Of a stretch of 64,000 nt of DNA, positions 1 through 8,262 are shown piece after piece. The notes beneath the pieces are model-generated. The model did not search any database. It was not told the origin of the DNA and saw nothing but the letters and a program-made list of their open reading frames with translations. Origin of the DNA: Pseudomonas sp. GV085 (lineage in GTDB: Bacteria; Pseudomonadota; Gammaproteobacteria; Pseudomonadales; Pseudomonadaceae). Position numbers and translations under genes: made by a program. The stretch's first letter is position 1. Each line of letters opens with the position of its first letter. The DNA is taken from the NCBI RefSeq assembly GCF_003050925.1, contig NZ_QAOV01000001.1, positions 248,001-312,000 of the forward strand. Reading direction: 5' to 3'.

Positions 1-1131
1 GAAGTAACCGCGACCGCCATAGACGAACACACTGTCGTAGCCCACGGCATTGAGTTGCTGGCCAAGGCTGGCAAAGCCGCTTTCGCGCCCCACGCGCTTG
101 ACGATCGAGCGACCGGGTGTCGGCGGAATCGCCAGGGTGATGGCTTCCAGGCCGCGATCGGTGCGGGTGCCGGTGGCGTAGAAATTATTGAAGTACAGGC
201 TCTGCTTGCGCAGGGCATCAAGGTTGGGTGTCAGGTTGCGGGTATCGCCGTTGCTGCCCATGTACTTGGCGCTGAAGCTTTCAATGGTAACCAGTACAAT
301 GTTGGGCTTGCGCGGTGCGCCCGGGTTATCGATCTGCCGGCGAATGTCCTGCGGGTCCTCACCCACGAAGCGGGCATTGGGTTCTGCCAGTTCGGCGTGA
401 ATCTGTTGGGCAACCACGGCCGATGGCAGCGTGCTGTAGAATTGCGGGTAGTCCAGTTCGTTGTTACGGAACGCGGCGAAGAATTGGTAGGGGCCATTGC
501 TCGCCAGTTCGTTCTGATAAGCGTTGCCGCCCTGGGCGCGCGGAGCGTCCTGGCTGAGCAGTTGCATGCTCAGGCCGGCGACGATCAACAAACCGAGTGC
601 ATTGAGCAAGCGACCACGTAGCGGCGGCAACGGCGCATCGAGTGCAACAGTGAACGCTTTACGTAATGCAAGACTCAGGACCACGGCCAGCACGGCGAGG
701 ATGCTCAGCAGCGTGCCGATCGGGTATGACTCCAGCAGGTTGTTCAATACTTCGTCGGAATACACCAGATAGTCGACGGCGATGAAATTGAAGCGAACGC
801 CGAATTCATCCCAGAACAGCCACTCGGCCACCGAGGTGAACAGCATCGCGAACAGACTGACCGTCAGCAGACCTTGAAGAAACCAGCGGTGCCCACGACT
901 GCGCCACAAGACCGGTGGGCACAGCAATAGGTAGAGGCCCATGGGCAATGCTGCGTAGGCAATGAAACCCATGTCGTACAGCAGGCCGATGCCGAACACC
1001 GACAGGAAGCCGCTTCCGGCCTCATCCAGATGAGTGAGAAGCAGGACTGTTCGAGTCAGAAAAAAAATCACCAGCCAGGAGCCAGTCACCAGTAGCAAAA
1101 AGCGCATGGGTGCCGTCTTCAAATAGTCCAT
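1..1131 (-). CDS. LTA synthase-like membrane sulfatase, C-terminus cut by window edge
   Basis: Open from the ATG at 1131 to base 1 with no stop, so the C-terminal part lies outside the window (377 codons visible). The first ~190 residues hold about five hydrophobic segments, followed by a periplasmic alkaline-phosphatase/sulfatase-fold domain. The start of that domain shows the LtaS-type features: VTIESFS (metal-binding Glu near residue 284) and GTRTDRG (likely catalytic Thr near 324). The family transfers phosphoglycerol or phosphoethanolamine to envelope glycans or lipids; the substrate here is unknown. I chose ATG 1131 over 1140 because AGGA lies 9 nt ahead of it. It is divergent from colR and has a candidate ColR box about 70 bp upstream (1201-1217), so ColRS control is likely. 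Confidence 0.85.
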   Translation of the reverse strand, partial: MDYLKTAPMRFLLLVTGSWLVIFFLTRTVLLLTHLDEAGSGFLSVFGIGLLYDMGFIAYAALPMGLYLLLCPPVLWRSRGHRWFLQGLLTVSLFAMLFTSVAEWLFWDEFGVRFNFIAVDYLVYSDEVLNNLLESYPIGTLLSILAVLAVVLSLALRKAFTVALDAPLPPLRGRLLNALGLLIVAGLSMQLLSQDAPRAQGGNAYQNELASNGPYQFFAAFRNNELDYPQFYSTLPSAVVAQQIHAELAEPNARFVGEDPQDIRRQIDNPGAPRKPNIVLVTIESFSAKYMGSNGDTRNLTPNLDALRKQSLYFNNFYATGTRTDRGLEAITLAIPPTPGRSIVKRVGRESGFASLGQQLNAVGYDSVFVYGGRGYF

Positions 1132-1200
1132 TTTTTGCATTCCTTTTTATCAACCGCATGAAAGTCTCGGCTGACCACTGTAGTCAGCGCGTGAATCGAT

Positions 1201-1217
1201 AGTGAAAAACTTGTCAA
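1201..1217 (-). promoter_or_regulatory. Candidate ColR box ahead of the LtaS-like gene
   Basis: Read on the minus strand the sequence is TTGACAAGTTTTTCACT. It matches the element at 3350-3366 (TGACAA, one base, TTTTTCAC) and lies at a similar distance from the gene it faces. It resembles the ColR consensus reported in P. putida as I remember it (YYNASNNY then T-run and CAC). Functional assignment is inference. Confidence 0.5.
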
Positions 1218-1333
1218 TCATACCTATCAGTTGATCGAATTGATTCACCCATGGCCTTCCCCTAGCCGTGGGCCACACTTGGCCTTAAGCTGCGCGGGCC
1301 ATGACGGCCGTTACTGTGGACGGAGAGATACCC

Positions 1334-2017
1334 ATGCGAATTCTATTGGTTGAAGACAACCGCGATATCCTGGCCAACCTGGCCGATTACCTGGGGCTCA
1401 AAGGCTATACCGTGGATTGCGCGCAGGACGGTCTTTCGGGTCTGCATCTGGCGGCCACCGAGCATTACGATTTGATCGTGCTCGATATCATGCTACCCGG
1501 CATCGATGGCTACACCCTGTGCAAGCGTCTGCGCGAAGATGCCCGACGCGATACGCCGGTGATCATGCTCACGGCCCGCGATCAACTGGATGACCGTCTG
1601 CAAGGCTTCAAGTCCGGCGCCGATGACTACCTGATCAAACCGTTCGCCCTGTCTGAGCTGGCGGCGCGTATCGAAGCGGTCATGCGCCGTACCCAGGGCG
1701 GCGGACGGCGGACCTTGCAGGTCGGCGACCTGAGCTACGACCTCGACACCCTGGAAGTCACTCGCGAAGGCCGCTTGCTGAAACTCAACCCGGTCGGCCT
1801 GAAGCTGCTGGCCGTGTTGATGCAGAAAAGCCCGCATGTATTGCGCCGTGAAATTCTTGAAGAAGCGCTCTGGGGCGACGACTGCCCGGACAGCGACAGC
1901 CTGCGCAGCCATGTCCACCAACTGCGCCAGGTGATCGACAAGCCGTTCGCCAAGCCATTGCTGCAAACCGTGCACGGTGTGGGGTATCGCTTGGCCGAGG
2001 GGCGTGATGGAGTTTAA
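1334..2017 (+). CDS. colR: Response regulator ColR, OmpR family
   Basis: Protein of 227 aa with an N-terminal receiver domain (acidic pair E7/D8, phospho-acceptor D51 in VLDIMLPG, T80, K102 in IKPF) and a C-terminal OmpR/PhoB winged helix. The ATG at 1334 has GGAGAG just upstream; an in-frame start at 1301 would add 11 residues but has no visible Shine-Dalgarno. It overlaps the kinase gene by 11 bp. The ColR name rests on the partner kinase, which has the ColS metal-binding residues, and on the downstream methyltransferase-WapQ pair, the organisation described for P. fluorescens WCS365 and P. putida. ColRS responds to metals such as zinc and iron and maintains the outer membrane. Confidence 0.9.
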   Translation: MRILLVEDNRDILANLADYLGLKGYTVDCAQDGLSGLHLAATEHYDLIVLDIMLPGIDGYTLCKRLREDARRDTPVIMLTARDQLDDRLQGFKSGADDYLIKPFALSELAARIEAVMRRTQGGGRRTLQVGDLSYDLDTLEVTREGRLLKLNPVGLKLLAVLMQKSPHVLRREILEEALWGDDCPDSDSLRSHVHQLRQVIDKPFAKPLLQTVHGVGYRLAEGRDGV

Positions 2018-3275
2018 GCAGAGCCTTTCTCAACGCATCATCATTGCCTTTGCGCTGATGAGCGCACTGGTGGCGGGTGCCTTTGCCATGGGCATTGTGG
2101 CGACCGTGCACCTGGTGGAAGAAAAACTGATTTCGGCAGGTCTGGGTGGCGACTTGCAGCGCCTGTTGCTGATGGACAATGTCACGGACTGGCGCCATCG
2201 TCCCGAACCGGACCAATTGTTCTACTTCAGCAGCGGGCCAGGCGATTTCAGATTGCCCAAGGATTTGCGGCACCTGGAGCCGGGTTTCCATGAAGTGTTC
2301 CGTGAAAACCTGTCGTACCACGCCATGGTCGAAATCGTCGACGGCCGACGTTACGTGCTGTTGCAGGACCAGAGCGACTTCGAAGAGCGTGAGCGGGTGC
2401 TGTTTGCCGTGGTGCTGGTGGGTTTCGTCCTGAGCCTGGCGCTGGCGGTATTTCTCGGCTGGGTCCTGGCCCGCAAGGTCATGGCGCCGGTGGTGCGGTT
2501 GGCCCGCCAGGTACGCCATCGTGATCAACTGCTCGGTTTGGCTCCTCCGTTGGCTCCGGACTATGCCGCTGACGAAGTGGGCGAACTGGCCGTGGCCTTC
2601 GACGCCACCCTCGGGCGCTTGCGTCAGGCCTTGACCCGCGAGCGGTTGTTCACCAGCGACGTTAGCCACGAATTGCGTACGCCCCTGATGGTATTGGCCA
2701 GTTCCTGCGAGTTGTTGCTGGAAAATCCCGGTATCGATCAGCGCGGCCGCGCTCAGGTCGAGCGCATTGCCCGGGCGTGCGAAGAAATGCGTGAGCTGGT
2801 GCAAACCTTCCTGATGCTGGCCCGTGCCCAACGCGAAGACGCCAGCATGTCGCCGCAGCAGTCCCTTAGCCAGGTGGCCGATGGCCTGCTCGGTCTGTGG
2901 CGCGAGCCCATTGAAAGCAAGGGGTTGAAGCTGATCTTCGAACCGGGCAACCCCGAGGCCAAGGGCTACAACGCGACGTTCTTGCACGCGGTGATGGGTA
3001 ACTTGCTGCGCAATGCCTTGCATTACACCGAGCAGGGCTTCATCCGCCTGACCCTGACGGCTACGGGCTTTCTGGTCGAAGACAGTGGCGTGGGCATTCC
3101 CGAGGAAAAACGCGAGGCGATGTTCGAACCGTTCGTTCGGGGCGACGAAAAACGCGGGGAAGGCTTGGGCCTGGGGCTTTCACTGGTGCAGCGGATCTGT
3201 GAAAACCAGGGCTGGAGCGTCAGCCTGACAACCATGGAACCTAGTGGCTGCCGTTTTCAGGTGGAGTTGTCCTGA
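2007..3275 (+). CDS. colS: Sensor histidine kinase ColS
   Basis: Protein of 422 aa. TM1 is about residues 11-33 and TM2 about 131-153; they enclose a periplasmic sensor of roughly 100 residues. HAMP follows, then DHp with H221 in SHELRTP, then HATPase_c with the N box (GNLLRNALHY), DSGVGIP and GEGLGLGLS. The sensor shows H35, E38, H95, E96, H105 and an E126-x-x-E129 pair, which match by number the residues I recall as metal-sensing in P. putida ColS. That agreement supports the ATG at 2007 rather than the upstream GTG at 1977. It is translationally coupled to colR. Confidence 0.92.
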   Translation: MEFKQSLSQRIIIAFALMSALVAGAFAMGIVATVHLVEEKLISAGLGGDLQRLLLMDNVTDWRHRPEPDQLFYFSSGPGDFRLPKDLRHLEPGFHEVFRENLSYHAMVEIVDGRRYVLLQDQSDFEERERVLFAVVLVGFVLSLALAVFLGWVLARKVMAPVVRLARQVRHRDQLLGLAPPLAPDYAADEVGELAVAFDATLGRLRQALTRERLFTSDVSHELRTPLMVLASSCELLLENPGIDQRGRAQVERIARACEEMRELVQTFLMLARAQREDASMSPQQSLSQVADGLLGLWREPIESKGLKLIFEPGNPEAKGYNATFLHAVMGNLLRNALHYTEQGFIRLTLTATGFLVEDSGVGIPEEKREAMFEPFVRGDEKRGEGLGLGLSLVQRICENQGWSVSLTTMEPSGCRFQVELS

Positions 3276-3349
3276 ATTTGATCAGTTGAGTCGGGCGTTC
3301 AGCAAACGCTACCTGCTCTGTAAAGTCCTGTAACATTTTTGGGTTTTCC

Positions 3350-3366
3350 GTGACAATTTTTTCACA
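3350..3366 (+). promoter_or_regulatory. Candidate ColR box ahead of the methyltransferase-wapQ operon
   Basis: GTGACAATTTTTTCACA, about 70 bp upstream of the methyltransferase start and oriented toward it. It matches the box at 1201-1217 in TGACAA-N-TTTTTCAC. The orf222-wapQ operon is a known ColR target in P. fluorescens; the exact site is inferred. Confidence 0.5.
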
Positions 3367-3435
3367 AGTGGATCACCTGTCGCCGACAGCCCAAAACCTA
3401 AGGTAGTTGCTATCAGAAGTTCAGGAGACCTGATG

Positions 3436-4104
3436 ATGGACGGCCCGGTCAAACTCGATTTTTCCGAAAAGTACGACGCTCAGCACGCGCAACGCTATTT
3501 GCGCAAACATCAGGAGGGTCTCGGCCGTCGACTGTCCCATTGGCGTGACGAACAACTGGCGCGCAAGGCGCTGGCCCTGGCTGGCGAGCCTGGCCTGGTC
3601 CTCGATTTGCCGTGCGGTGCAGGGCGTTTCTGGCCCTTGCTGGCGGAAAAATCCAACCGCGTGATCGTCGGTGCCGATAACTCGGAGTCCATGCTGAAGA
3701 TCGCAACCCGGGCGCAACCTGCCGACGTGGTGAAACGGGTACAACCCTTGCACACGTCTGCATTCGACATCGCTTTGCCGGACAACTCCGTCGACAGCAT
3801 TTTTTGCATGCGCTTGCTCCACCACATCGGTGAAGCCGAGCATCGCATGGCCATTTTGCGCGAATTCGAGCGAGTTTCCCGTGACAGCGTGATCCTTTCG
3901 CTGTGGGTCGATGGCAACTTCAAGGCCTGGAAACGCAAGCGTTCGGAGAAAACCCGTGGGCAGGAAGGTTACCAAAACCGGTTTGTGTTACCGGTCGCTA
4001 CCGTAGAAAAGGAATTTGAGCAGGCGGGGTTCCGCATCCAGGAACAACTGGACTTTTTGCCGCTCTATGCGATGTGGCGAGTTTACGTATTACGCAAGAG
4101 GTAA
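3436..4104 (+). CDS. Class I SAM-dependent methyltransferase (Orf222-like)
   Basis: Protein of 222 aa from the ATG at 3436; the ATG at 3433 would add one Met. AGGAG lies at 3423-3427. The SAM-binding region shows motif I as LDLPCGAGRF (about residues 58-67), an acidic VVGADNSESML stretch, and a post-motif region SIFCMRLLHHIGE, typical of Methyltransf_11 enzymes. The length and the position between colS and wapQ equal those of Orf222 in P. fluorescens WCS365, where the pair is ColR-controlled and affects lipopolysaccharide. The methylated substrate is unknown. The wapQ gene begins 4 bp after the stop, so the two are co-transcribed. Confidence 0.85.
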   Translation: MDGPVKLDFSEKYDAQHAQRYLRKHQEGLGRRLSHWRDEQLARKALALAGEPGLVLDLPCGAGRFWPLLAEKSNRVIVGADNSESMLKIATRAQPADVVKRVQPLHTSAFDIALPDNSVDSIFCMRLLHHIGEAEHRMAILREFERVSRDSVILSLWVDGNFKAWKRKRSEKTRGQEGYQNRFVLPVATVEKEFEQAGFRIQEQLDFLPLYAMWRVYVLRKR

Positions 4105-4108
4105 CAGG

Positions 4109-4822
4109 ATGGCAGTGCAGTATGCAGCAGAAACGGAAGTCGCTCCCCAGGACCGCTTCGATTACTTTTGGAATCAGCGCGGTGAATGGGTGGAAGAACC
4201 CAACGTCCGTCGCGGCGGGGAAAGCGGTGTTCAACGGGTGATGGGCAGTGATGGTCAACTGCTCTACGTCAAGCGTCAGACCGGGCATATCCATCGTAGC
4301 CTGCAGCACCCCTTCGGGCGGCCTACGGTAATGCGTGAGCATGCTGCGCTCATCGGAATGACCGAGCTTGGCGTACGGGTTCCGCAAATCGTTTTCTGTG
4401 GCGCACAACGCGATCCTGTACACAAGTGGCGTGCCTTGCTGATCACCAGGTCGCTGGACGGCTACGAGGAAATCGATCGCTGGTATGCCGGTGGCGGTCG
4501 CGAGCGTCATGGTGATGCCATAAATGAGCGAGTGCTCAAGGACCTGGCTGAAAATCTGGCTCGCATGCACAAGGGCCGTTGGCAGCACGGTTGCCTTTAC
4601 GACAAGCACGTATTCGTTCGCGTGACCGGTGAGGGCGAGTCGGCCAAGGTCGAAGTGGCCCTGATCGATCTGGAGAAATGCCGACGGCGTTTGACCGCCT
4701 ATCGCGCAGCTGTCCATGACATGAAGCAGTTGCGTCGCCACTCGTCGTTCAGCGCGGCAGACTGGAAAAAGCTCGTCTATTTTTATGAGACGGCGTTTGG
4801 CAGCGCTATCAAGGGTTTATAG
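4109..4822 (+). CDS. wapQ: Lipopolysaccharide kinase InaA family (WapQ)
   Basis: Protein of 237 aa with the small-kinase fold of the InaA/WaaP family, which phosphorylates heptose in the LPS inner core on the cytoplasmic side. Visible motifs are the Lys strand LLYVKRQTG (K55), the catalytic loop HGCLYDKH (about 160-167) and the Mg-binding LIDLEKCR (about 185-192). The start at 4109 follows the methyltransferase stop at 4104 with AACAGG just upstream. The neighbouring colRS and Orf222-like genes support wapQ, a heptose kinase gene in P. fluorescens. InaA-type paralogues exist, so the exact phosphorylation site is not proven. Confidence 0.85.
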   Translation: MAVQYAAETEVAPQDRFDYFWNQRGEWVEEPNVRRGGESGVQRVMGSDGQLLYVKRQTGHIHRSLQHPFGRPTVMREHAALIGMTELGVRVPQIVFCGAQRDPVHKWRALLITRSLDGYEEIDRWYAGGGRERHGDAINERVLKDLAENLARMHKGRWQHGCLYDKHVFVRVTGEGESAKVEVALIDLEKCRRRLTAYRAAVHDMKQLRRHSSFSAADWKKLVYFYETAFGSAIKGL

Positions 4823-4824
4823 CG

Positions 4825-5052
4825 ATGAAACTCGAAATTGCACGAGGTTTGTTTTTGGTAGGAGCCTTGGCAGTTGCATCAATCGCGATGGCAACCTGGG
4901 AGCAACCGCGCGCCCAGGTTCTCAGCTCGATAAACGCAGAAGAACATTGTCCATTACCACGGGTTGCGAAGGCGCCCGTGGCCACTCGACCCGATCATGA
5001 TCTGTTGTTGTTCATGTTCGGACTTTCTCAAGGATTGAGGTCGCAAAATTGA
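4825..5052 (+). CDS. Small secreted or membrane-anchored protein of the wapQ operon
   Basis: Protein of 75 aa starting 2 bp after the wapQ stop (TAGCGATG), so translation is coupled. Residues 1-23 form a signal peptide or single anchor (LFLVGALAVASIAMA); the rest is polar with one Cys (about residue 42) and a hydrophobic HDLLLFMFG stretch near the end. I do not recognise a domain. A hypothetical third gene follows the methyltransferase and WapQ genes in the P. putida operon as I recall it, so this is probably real and envelope-related. Confidence 0.65.
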   Translation: MKLEIARGLFLVGALAVASIAMATWEQPRAQVLSSINAEEHCPLPRVAKAPVATRPDHDLLLFMFGLSQGLRSQN

Positions 5053-5066
5053 ACCGATTGAAGCCC

Positions 5067-5102
5067 AAAAAAAAGGCCTCGCTGATGCGAGGCCTTTTTT
5101 TT
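5067..5102. terminator. Bidirectional rho-independent terminator
   Basis: Perfect 8-bp stem GGCCTCGC/GCGAGGCC with a TGAT loop (5075-5094), flanked by A8 on the left and T8 on the right. It can end the wapQ operon on the plus strand and the mexVW transcript on the minus strand. Confidence 0.9.
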
Positions 5103-5110
5103 GCGTGCAG

Positions 5111-5210
5111 TGTAGGAGCGAGCTTGCTCGCGATGGTCGTTAACGATAGCGCGTATTTACTGGCCAAACGCGGCGCTCTTGAGTCCATCGCGAGCAAGCT
5201 CGCTCCTACA
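5111..5210. repeat. REP pair (GCGAGC family), inverted
   Basis: Left unit TGTAGGAGCGAGCTTGCTCG and its inverted copy ending CGCTCCTACA, about 50 bp apart. Lies between the terminator and the end of mexW. Confidence 0.9.
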
Positions 5211-5222
5211 AGTTCATTTGTG

Positions 5223-8200
5223 TCAGCGCTTATCCGGTTTGGCCAGCAACGTGTAGATGCAGGGCAACACAAACAGGGTGAACAACGTGCCGATCGACAT
5301 GCCCGTTGCGATGACCGTGCCGATGTCGAACCGGCTGACCGCGCCGGCACCGGTGGCGATGATCAATGGCACCATGCCGAACACCATTGCCGCGGTGGTC
5401 ATCAAGACCGGACGCAGCCGGATGGCCGCCGCTTCCTCTACCGCTTCCCTGGCCGTCAGGCCCTTGTCCTTGCGTAGCTGGTTGGCGAACTGGACGATCA
5501 GAATGCCGTGCTTGCTGATCAGCCCGATCAACGTCACCAACCCGACCTGGGTGTAGATGTTTATGCTCGACCAACCCAGGAACAGCGGAATCAATGCGCC
5601 GCAGATGGACAGGGGCACGGTGACCAGGATCACCAACGGGTCGCGGAAGCTTTCGAACTGGGCCGCCAGTACCAGGAAAATGATTGCCAGTGCCAGGGCA
5701 AAGGTGACCCATAGGGCACTGCCTTCCTGAACGTACTGCCTCGATGCGCTGGCGTAGTCGAAGGCAAAGCCGGCGGGCGCCTCTTCCCGGGCGATCTGGC
5801 GCACGAGGTCGATGGCTTCCCCCATGCTCACCAGCGGTACTCCGGACAGGGTGGCCGAGTTGAGTTGCTGGAACTGGTTCAGTTGTCGCGGTCGAGCACG
5901 GTCGGAGACGGTGATCAGGGTCGACAACGCCAACAGCTCGCCCTTGGCGTTTTTCACGTAGTAATTGTTCAGCCAGTCTGGATTGTCGCGGAACGGCCGC
6001 TCGACCTGGGCAATGACCTTATAGCTGCGACCTTCAATGGTGAATCGGTTGATCTCGGCTTCACCCAGCAGAGTCGCCAGGGTTCCCCCCAGATCCTGCA
6101 TGGAAACCCCCATCTGTGCAGCCTTGGCACGGTCGATATCCACCACCACTTCCGGTTTGTCGAAAGCCAGGTCAACGTGGACAAACGCAAACTTGCCGGA
6201 TTCCTTCGCACGTTTTTGTACGCGGTCGGCCACCTGCAGCAGCAATTCGTAATCGTTGGCGGCGTTGATGACGAACTGGAACGGCAAGCCTTCGCCGGTG
6301 CCCGGCAGTGATGGCAGGTTGAAGCCGAAAATCTGCAGCCCCGGGATCTTTTCCAGTTTGGCCTGTACCTTGGGCAGGATCGCCATTTGCGTGCGACTGC
6401 GCTCGCCCCATGGCTTGAGCAGGAAACCGCCGATGCCCGATTGCACGCCGTTGAAACCGTTGATCTGGAATGACGAGTAGTACTCGGGAAACGCCTTGAA
6501 GATCGAGACGAACTCGTTGGTGTAGGCGTTCAGGTAGTCGAGGTTGGTCGGTTGCGGGGCGTTGGCAATCATGAAAATGACGCCCTGGTCCTCATCCGGC
6601 GCCAGTTCCGATTTGGTGAATTTGAGAAAGACCGGAATCAGGCACAACACGATTACAGCGAACACCAATACCACCGGCCGGGTGTTGAGGGTGCCGTGAA
6701 GCAGGCTCTGGTAGCGGCGCTTGAGGTTTTCGAAAATCATGTCCAGGCGATGGGCCAGGCCACTGGGATTCTCGTCGTGACGCAGAAGGTACGCACACAT
6801 CATCGGCGACAGGGTCAGGGCGACGATACCGGAGATCACCACCGCGCCGGCCAGGGTCAGGGCGAACTCCTTGAACAGCGCACCGGTCAGGCCGGTCAGG
6901 AAACCGATCGGTGCGTACACCGCCGCCAGGGTGATGGTCATCGAGACCACCGGCATGGCGATTTCCCGGGCGCCTTCGATGGCGGCGTCCAGCGGTGTCT
7001 TGCCTTCCTCGATGTGGCGATGAATGTTTTCCACCACGACGATGGCGTCATCCACTACCAAACCGATGGCCAATACCATCGCCAGCAGGGTGAGCAAGTT
7101 GATGGAGTACCCCATCATCTGCATGAAGAACATGACGCCGATCATCGACAGCGGGATGGTCACCACCGGGATCACCACCGAACGCAGGGCGCCGAGGAAC
7201 AGGAACACCACCACGATCACGATCAGCACCGCTTCGAACAGGGTTTTCACCACTTCGTCGATCGAGGCCTGGATGAACAGAGTGGCGTCGTAGGCGATCT
7301 CACCCTTGAGGTTCGGCGGTAGCTGGGCCTCAAGGTCCGGCATGATCTTGCGCACTTCCTTGATCACCTCCAGCGGGTTGGCACCGGGTGTCGCCTTGAT
7401 GCCGATGTACACCGAAGGGGTGCCGCCAAACGAGCTGATGGTGTCGTAGTTTTCCGCGCCCATTTCCACACGGGCCACATCGCGCAGCAACACACGGCTG
7501 TCGCCATCGACCTTGAGCGCAATCGCCCCGAAGGCTTCGGCGGACTTGAGTTCGGTATTGGCGTTGATGCTGGTGACCACGTATTCGCCTTTCACCTCGC
7601 CGGCGGCCGAAAGGAAGTTGTACTGGCGCACTGCGTTGGTCACATCGCTGGCGCTGAGGCCAAAACCAGAGAGCTTCACCGGGTCCAGCCACAGGCGCAT
7701 GGCAAAGACCTGGTTGCCGAGGATCTCGGCTTCGGCCATGCCGGGCAAGGTCGCCAGTTTCGGCTGGATCACCCGCGACAGGTAATCGGTAATCTGCGGG
7801 TTGCTCAATTCCTTGCTGAAAAAGCTCATGTACATCAGCACTGACGCATCGGCAGATTGTTTGCTCAGCACCGGGTCTTCAGCGTCCTGGGGCAGCTGGC
7901 TCTTGACCTCGTTGGCCTTGGCCAGCAGTTCGGTAAACAGACGGTCGCTGTTGGCGCCGACGCGCGCGTAGATCGAGATCACCGAAAAGTTCTGGCGACT
8001 CACCGAGGTCATGTAGTCGATGCCCTCGGCGCTGGCCAGGCTTTGCTGCATCGGTTGGGTGATGTAGCCCTGGATGGTCTCGGCGTTGGCCCCGGGGTAG
8101 GCGGTGGTCACCGTGATCAGGGCGTTTTCCATTTGCGGGTACTGGCGCAGGGGCAGCTTGCCCCAGGCCTGGAAGCCCAGCAGCACAATCAGCAGGCTGA

Positions 8201-8249
8201 CCACGGTTGCGAGAACCGGGCGGCGAATGAACGGATCGGTAAAAGCCAT
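5223..8249 (-). CDS. mexW: RND multidrug efflux permease, MexW-like
   Basis: Protein of 1008 aa, typical for HAE1-family RND pumps, with 12 predicted TM helices and two large periplasmic loops. The N-terminus FTDPFIRRPVLATVVS is family-typical, and TM4 carries the proton-relay pair D400/D401 in GLVVDDAIVVVEN. The ATG at 8249 follows AAGGAATCCCC; upstream in-frame codons would overlap the adaptor gene. It lies 13 bp after the adaptor gene on the same strand. Position near colRS and next to the DUF1513/imelysin group matches mexVW (PA4374-4375) in PAO1, whose pump works with OprM. No outer-membrane channel gene is present here, so OprM use is inferred. Confidence 0.88.
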   Translation of the reverse strand: MAFTDPFIRRPVLATVVSLLIVLLGFQAWGKLPLRQYPQMENALITVTTAYPGANAETIQGYITQPMQQSLASAEGIDYMTSVSRQNFSVISIYARVGANSDRLFTELLAKANEVKSQLPQDAEDPVLSKQSADASVLMYMSFFSKELSNPQITDYLSRVIQPKLATLPGMAEAEILGNQVFAMRLWLDPVKLSGFGLSASDVTNAVRQYNFLSAAGEVKGEYVVTSINANTELKSAEAFGAIALKVDGDSRVLLRDVARVEMGAENYDTISSFGGTPSVYIGIKATPGANPLEVIKEVRKIMPDLEAQLPPNLKGEIAYDATLFIQASIDEVVKTLFEAVLIVIVVVFLFLGALRSVVIPVVTIPLSMIGVMFFMQMMGYSINLLTLLAMVLAIGLVVDDAIVVVENIHRHIEEGKTPLDAAIEGAREIAMPVVSMTITLAAVYAPIGFLTGLTGALFKEFALTLAGAVVISGIVALTLSPMMCAYLLRHDENPSGLAHRLDMIFENLKRRYQSLLHGTLNTRPVVLVFAVIVLCLIPVFLKFTKSELAPDEDQGVIFMIANAPQPTNLDYLNAYTNEFVSIFKAFPEYYSSFQINGFNGVQSGIGGFLLKPWGERSRTQMAILPKVQAKLEKIPGLQIFGFNLPSLPGTGEGLPFQFVINAANDYELLLQVADRVQKRAKESGKFAFVHVDLAFDKPEVVVDIDRAKAAQMGVSMQDLGGTLATLLGEAEINRFTIEGRSYKVIAQVERPFRDNPDWLNNYYVKNAKGELLALSTLITVSDRARPRQLNQFQQLNSATLSGVPLVSMGEAIDLVRQIAREEAPAGFAFDYASASRQYVQEGSALWVTFALALAIIFLVLAAQFESFRDPLVILVTVPLSICGALIPLFLGWSSINIYTQVGLVTLIGLISKHGILIVQFANQLRKDKGLTAREAVEEAAAIRLRPVLMTTAAMVFGMVPLIIATGAGAVSRFDIGTVIATGMSIGTLFTLFVLPCIYTLLAKPDKR

Positions 8250-8262
8250 GGGGATTCCTTGA

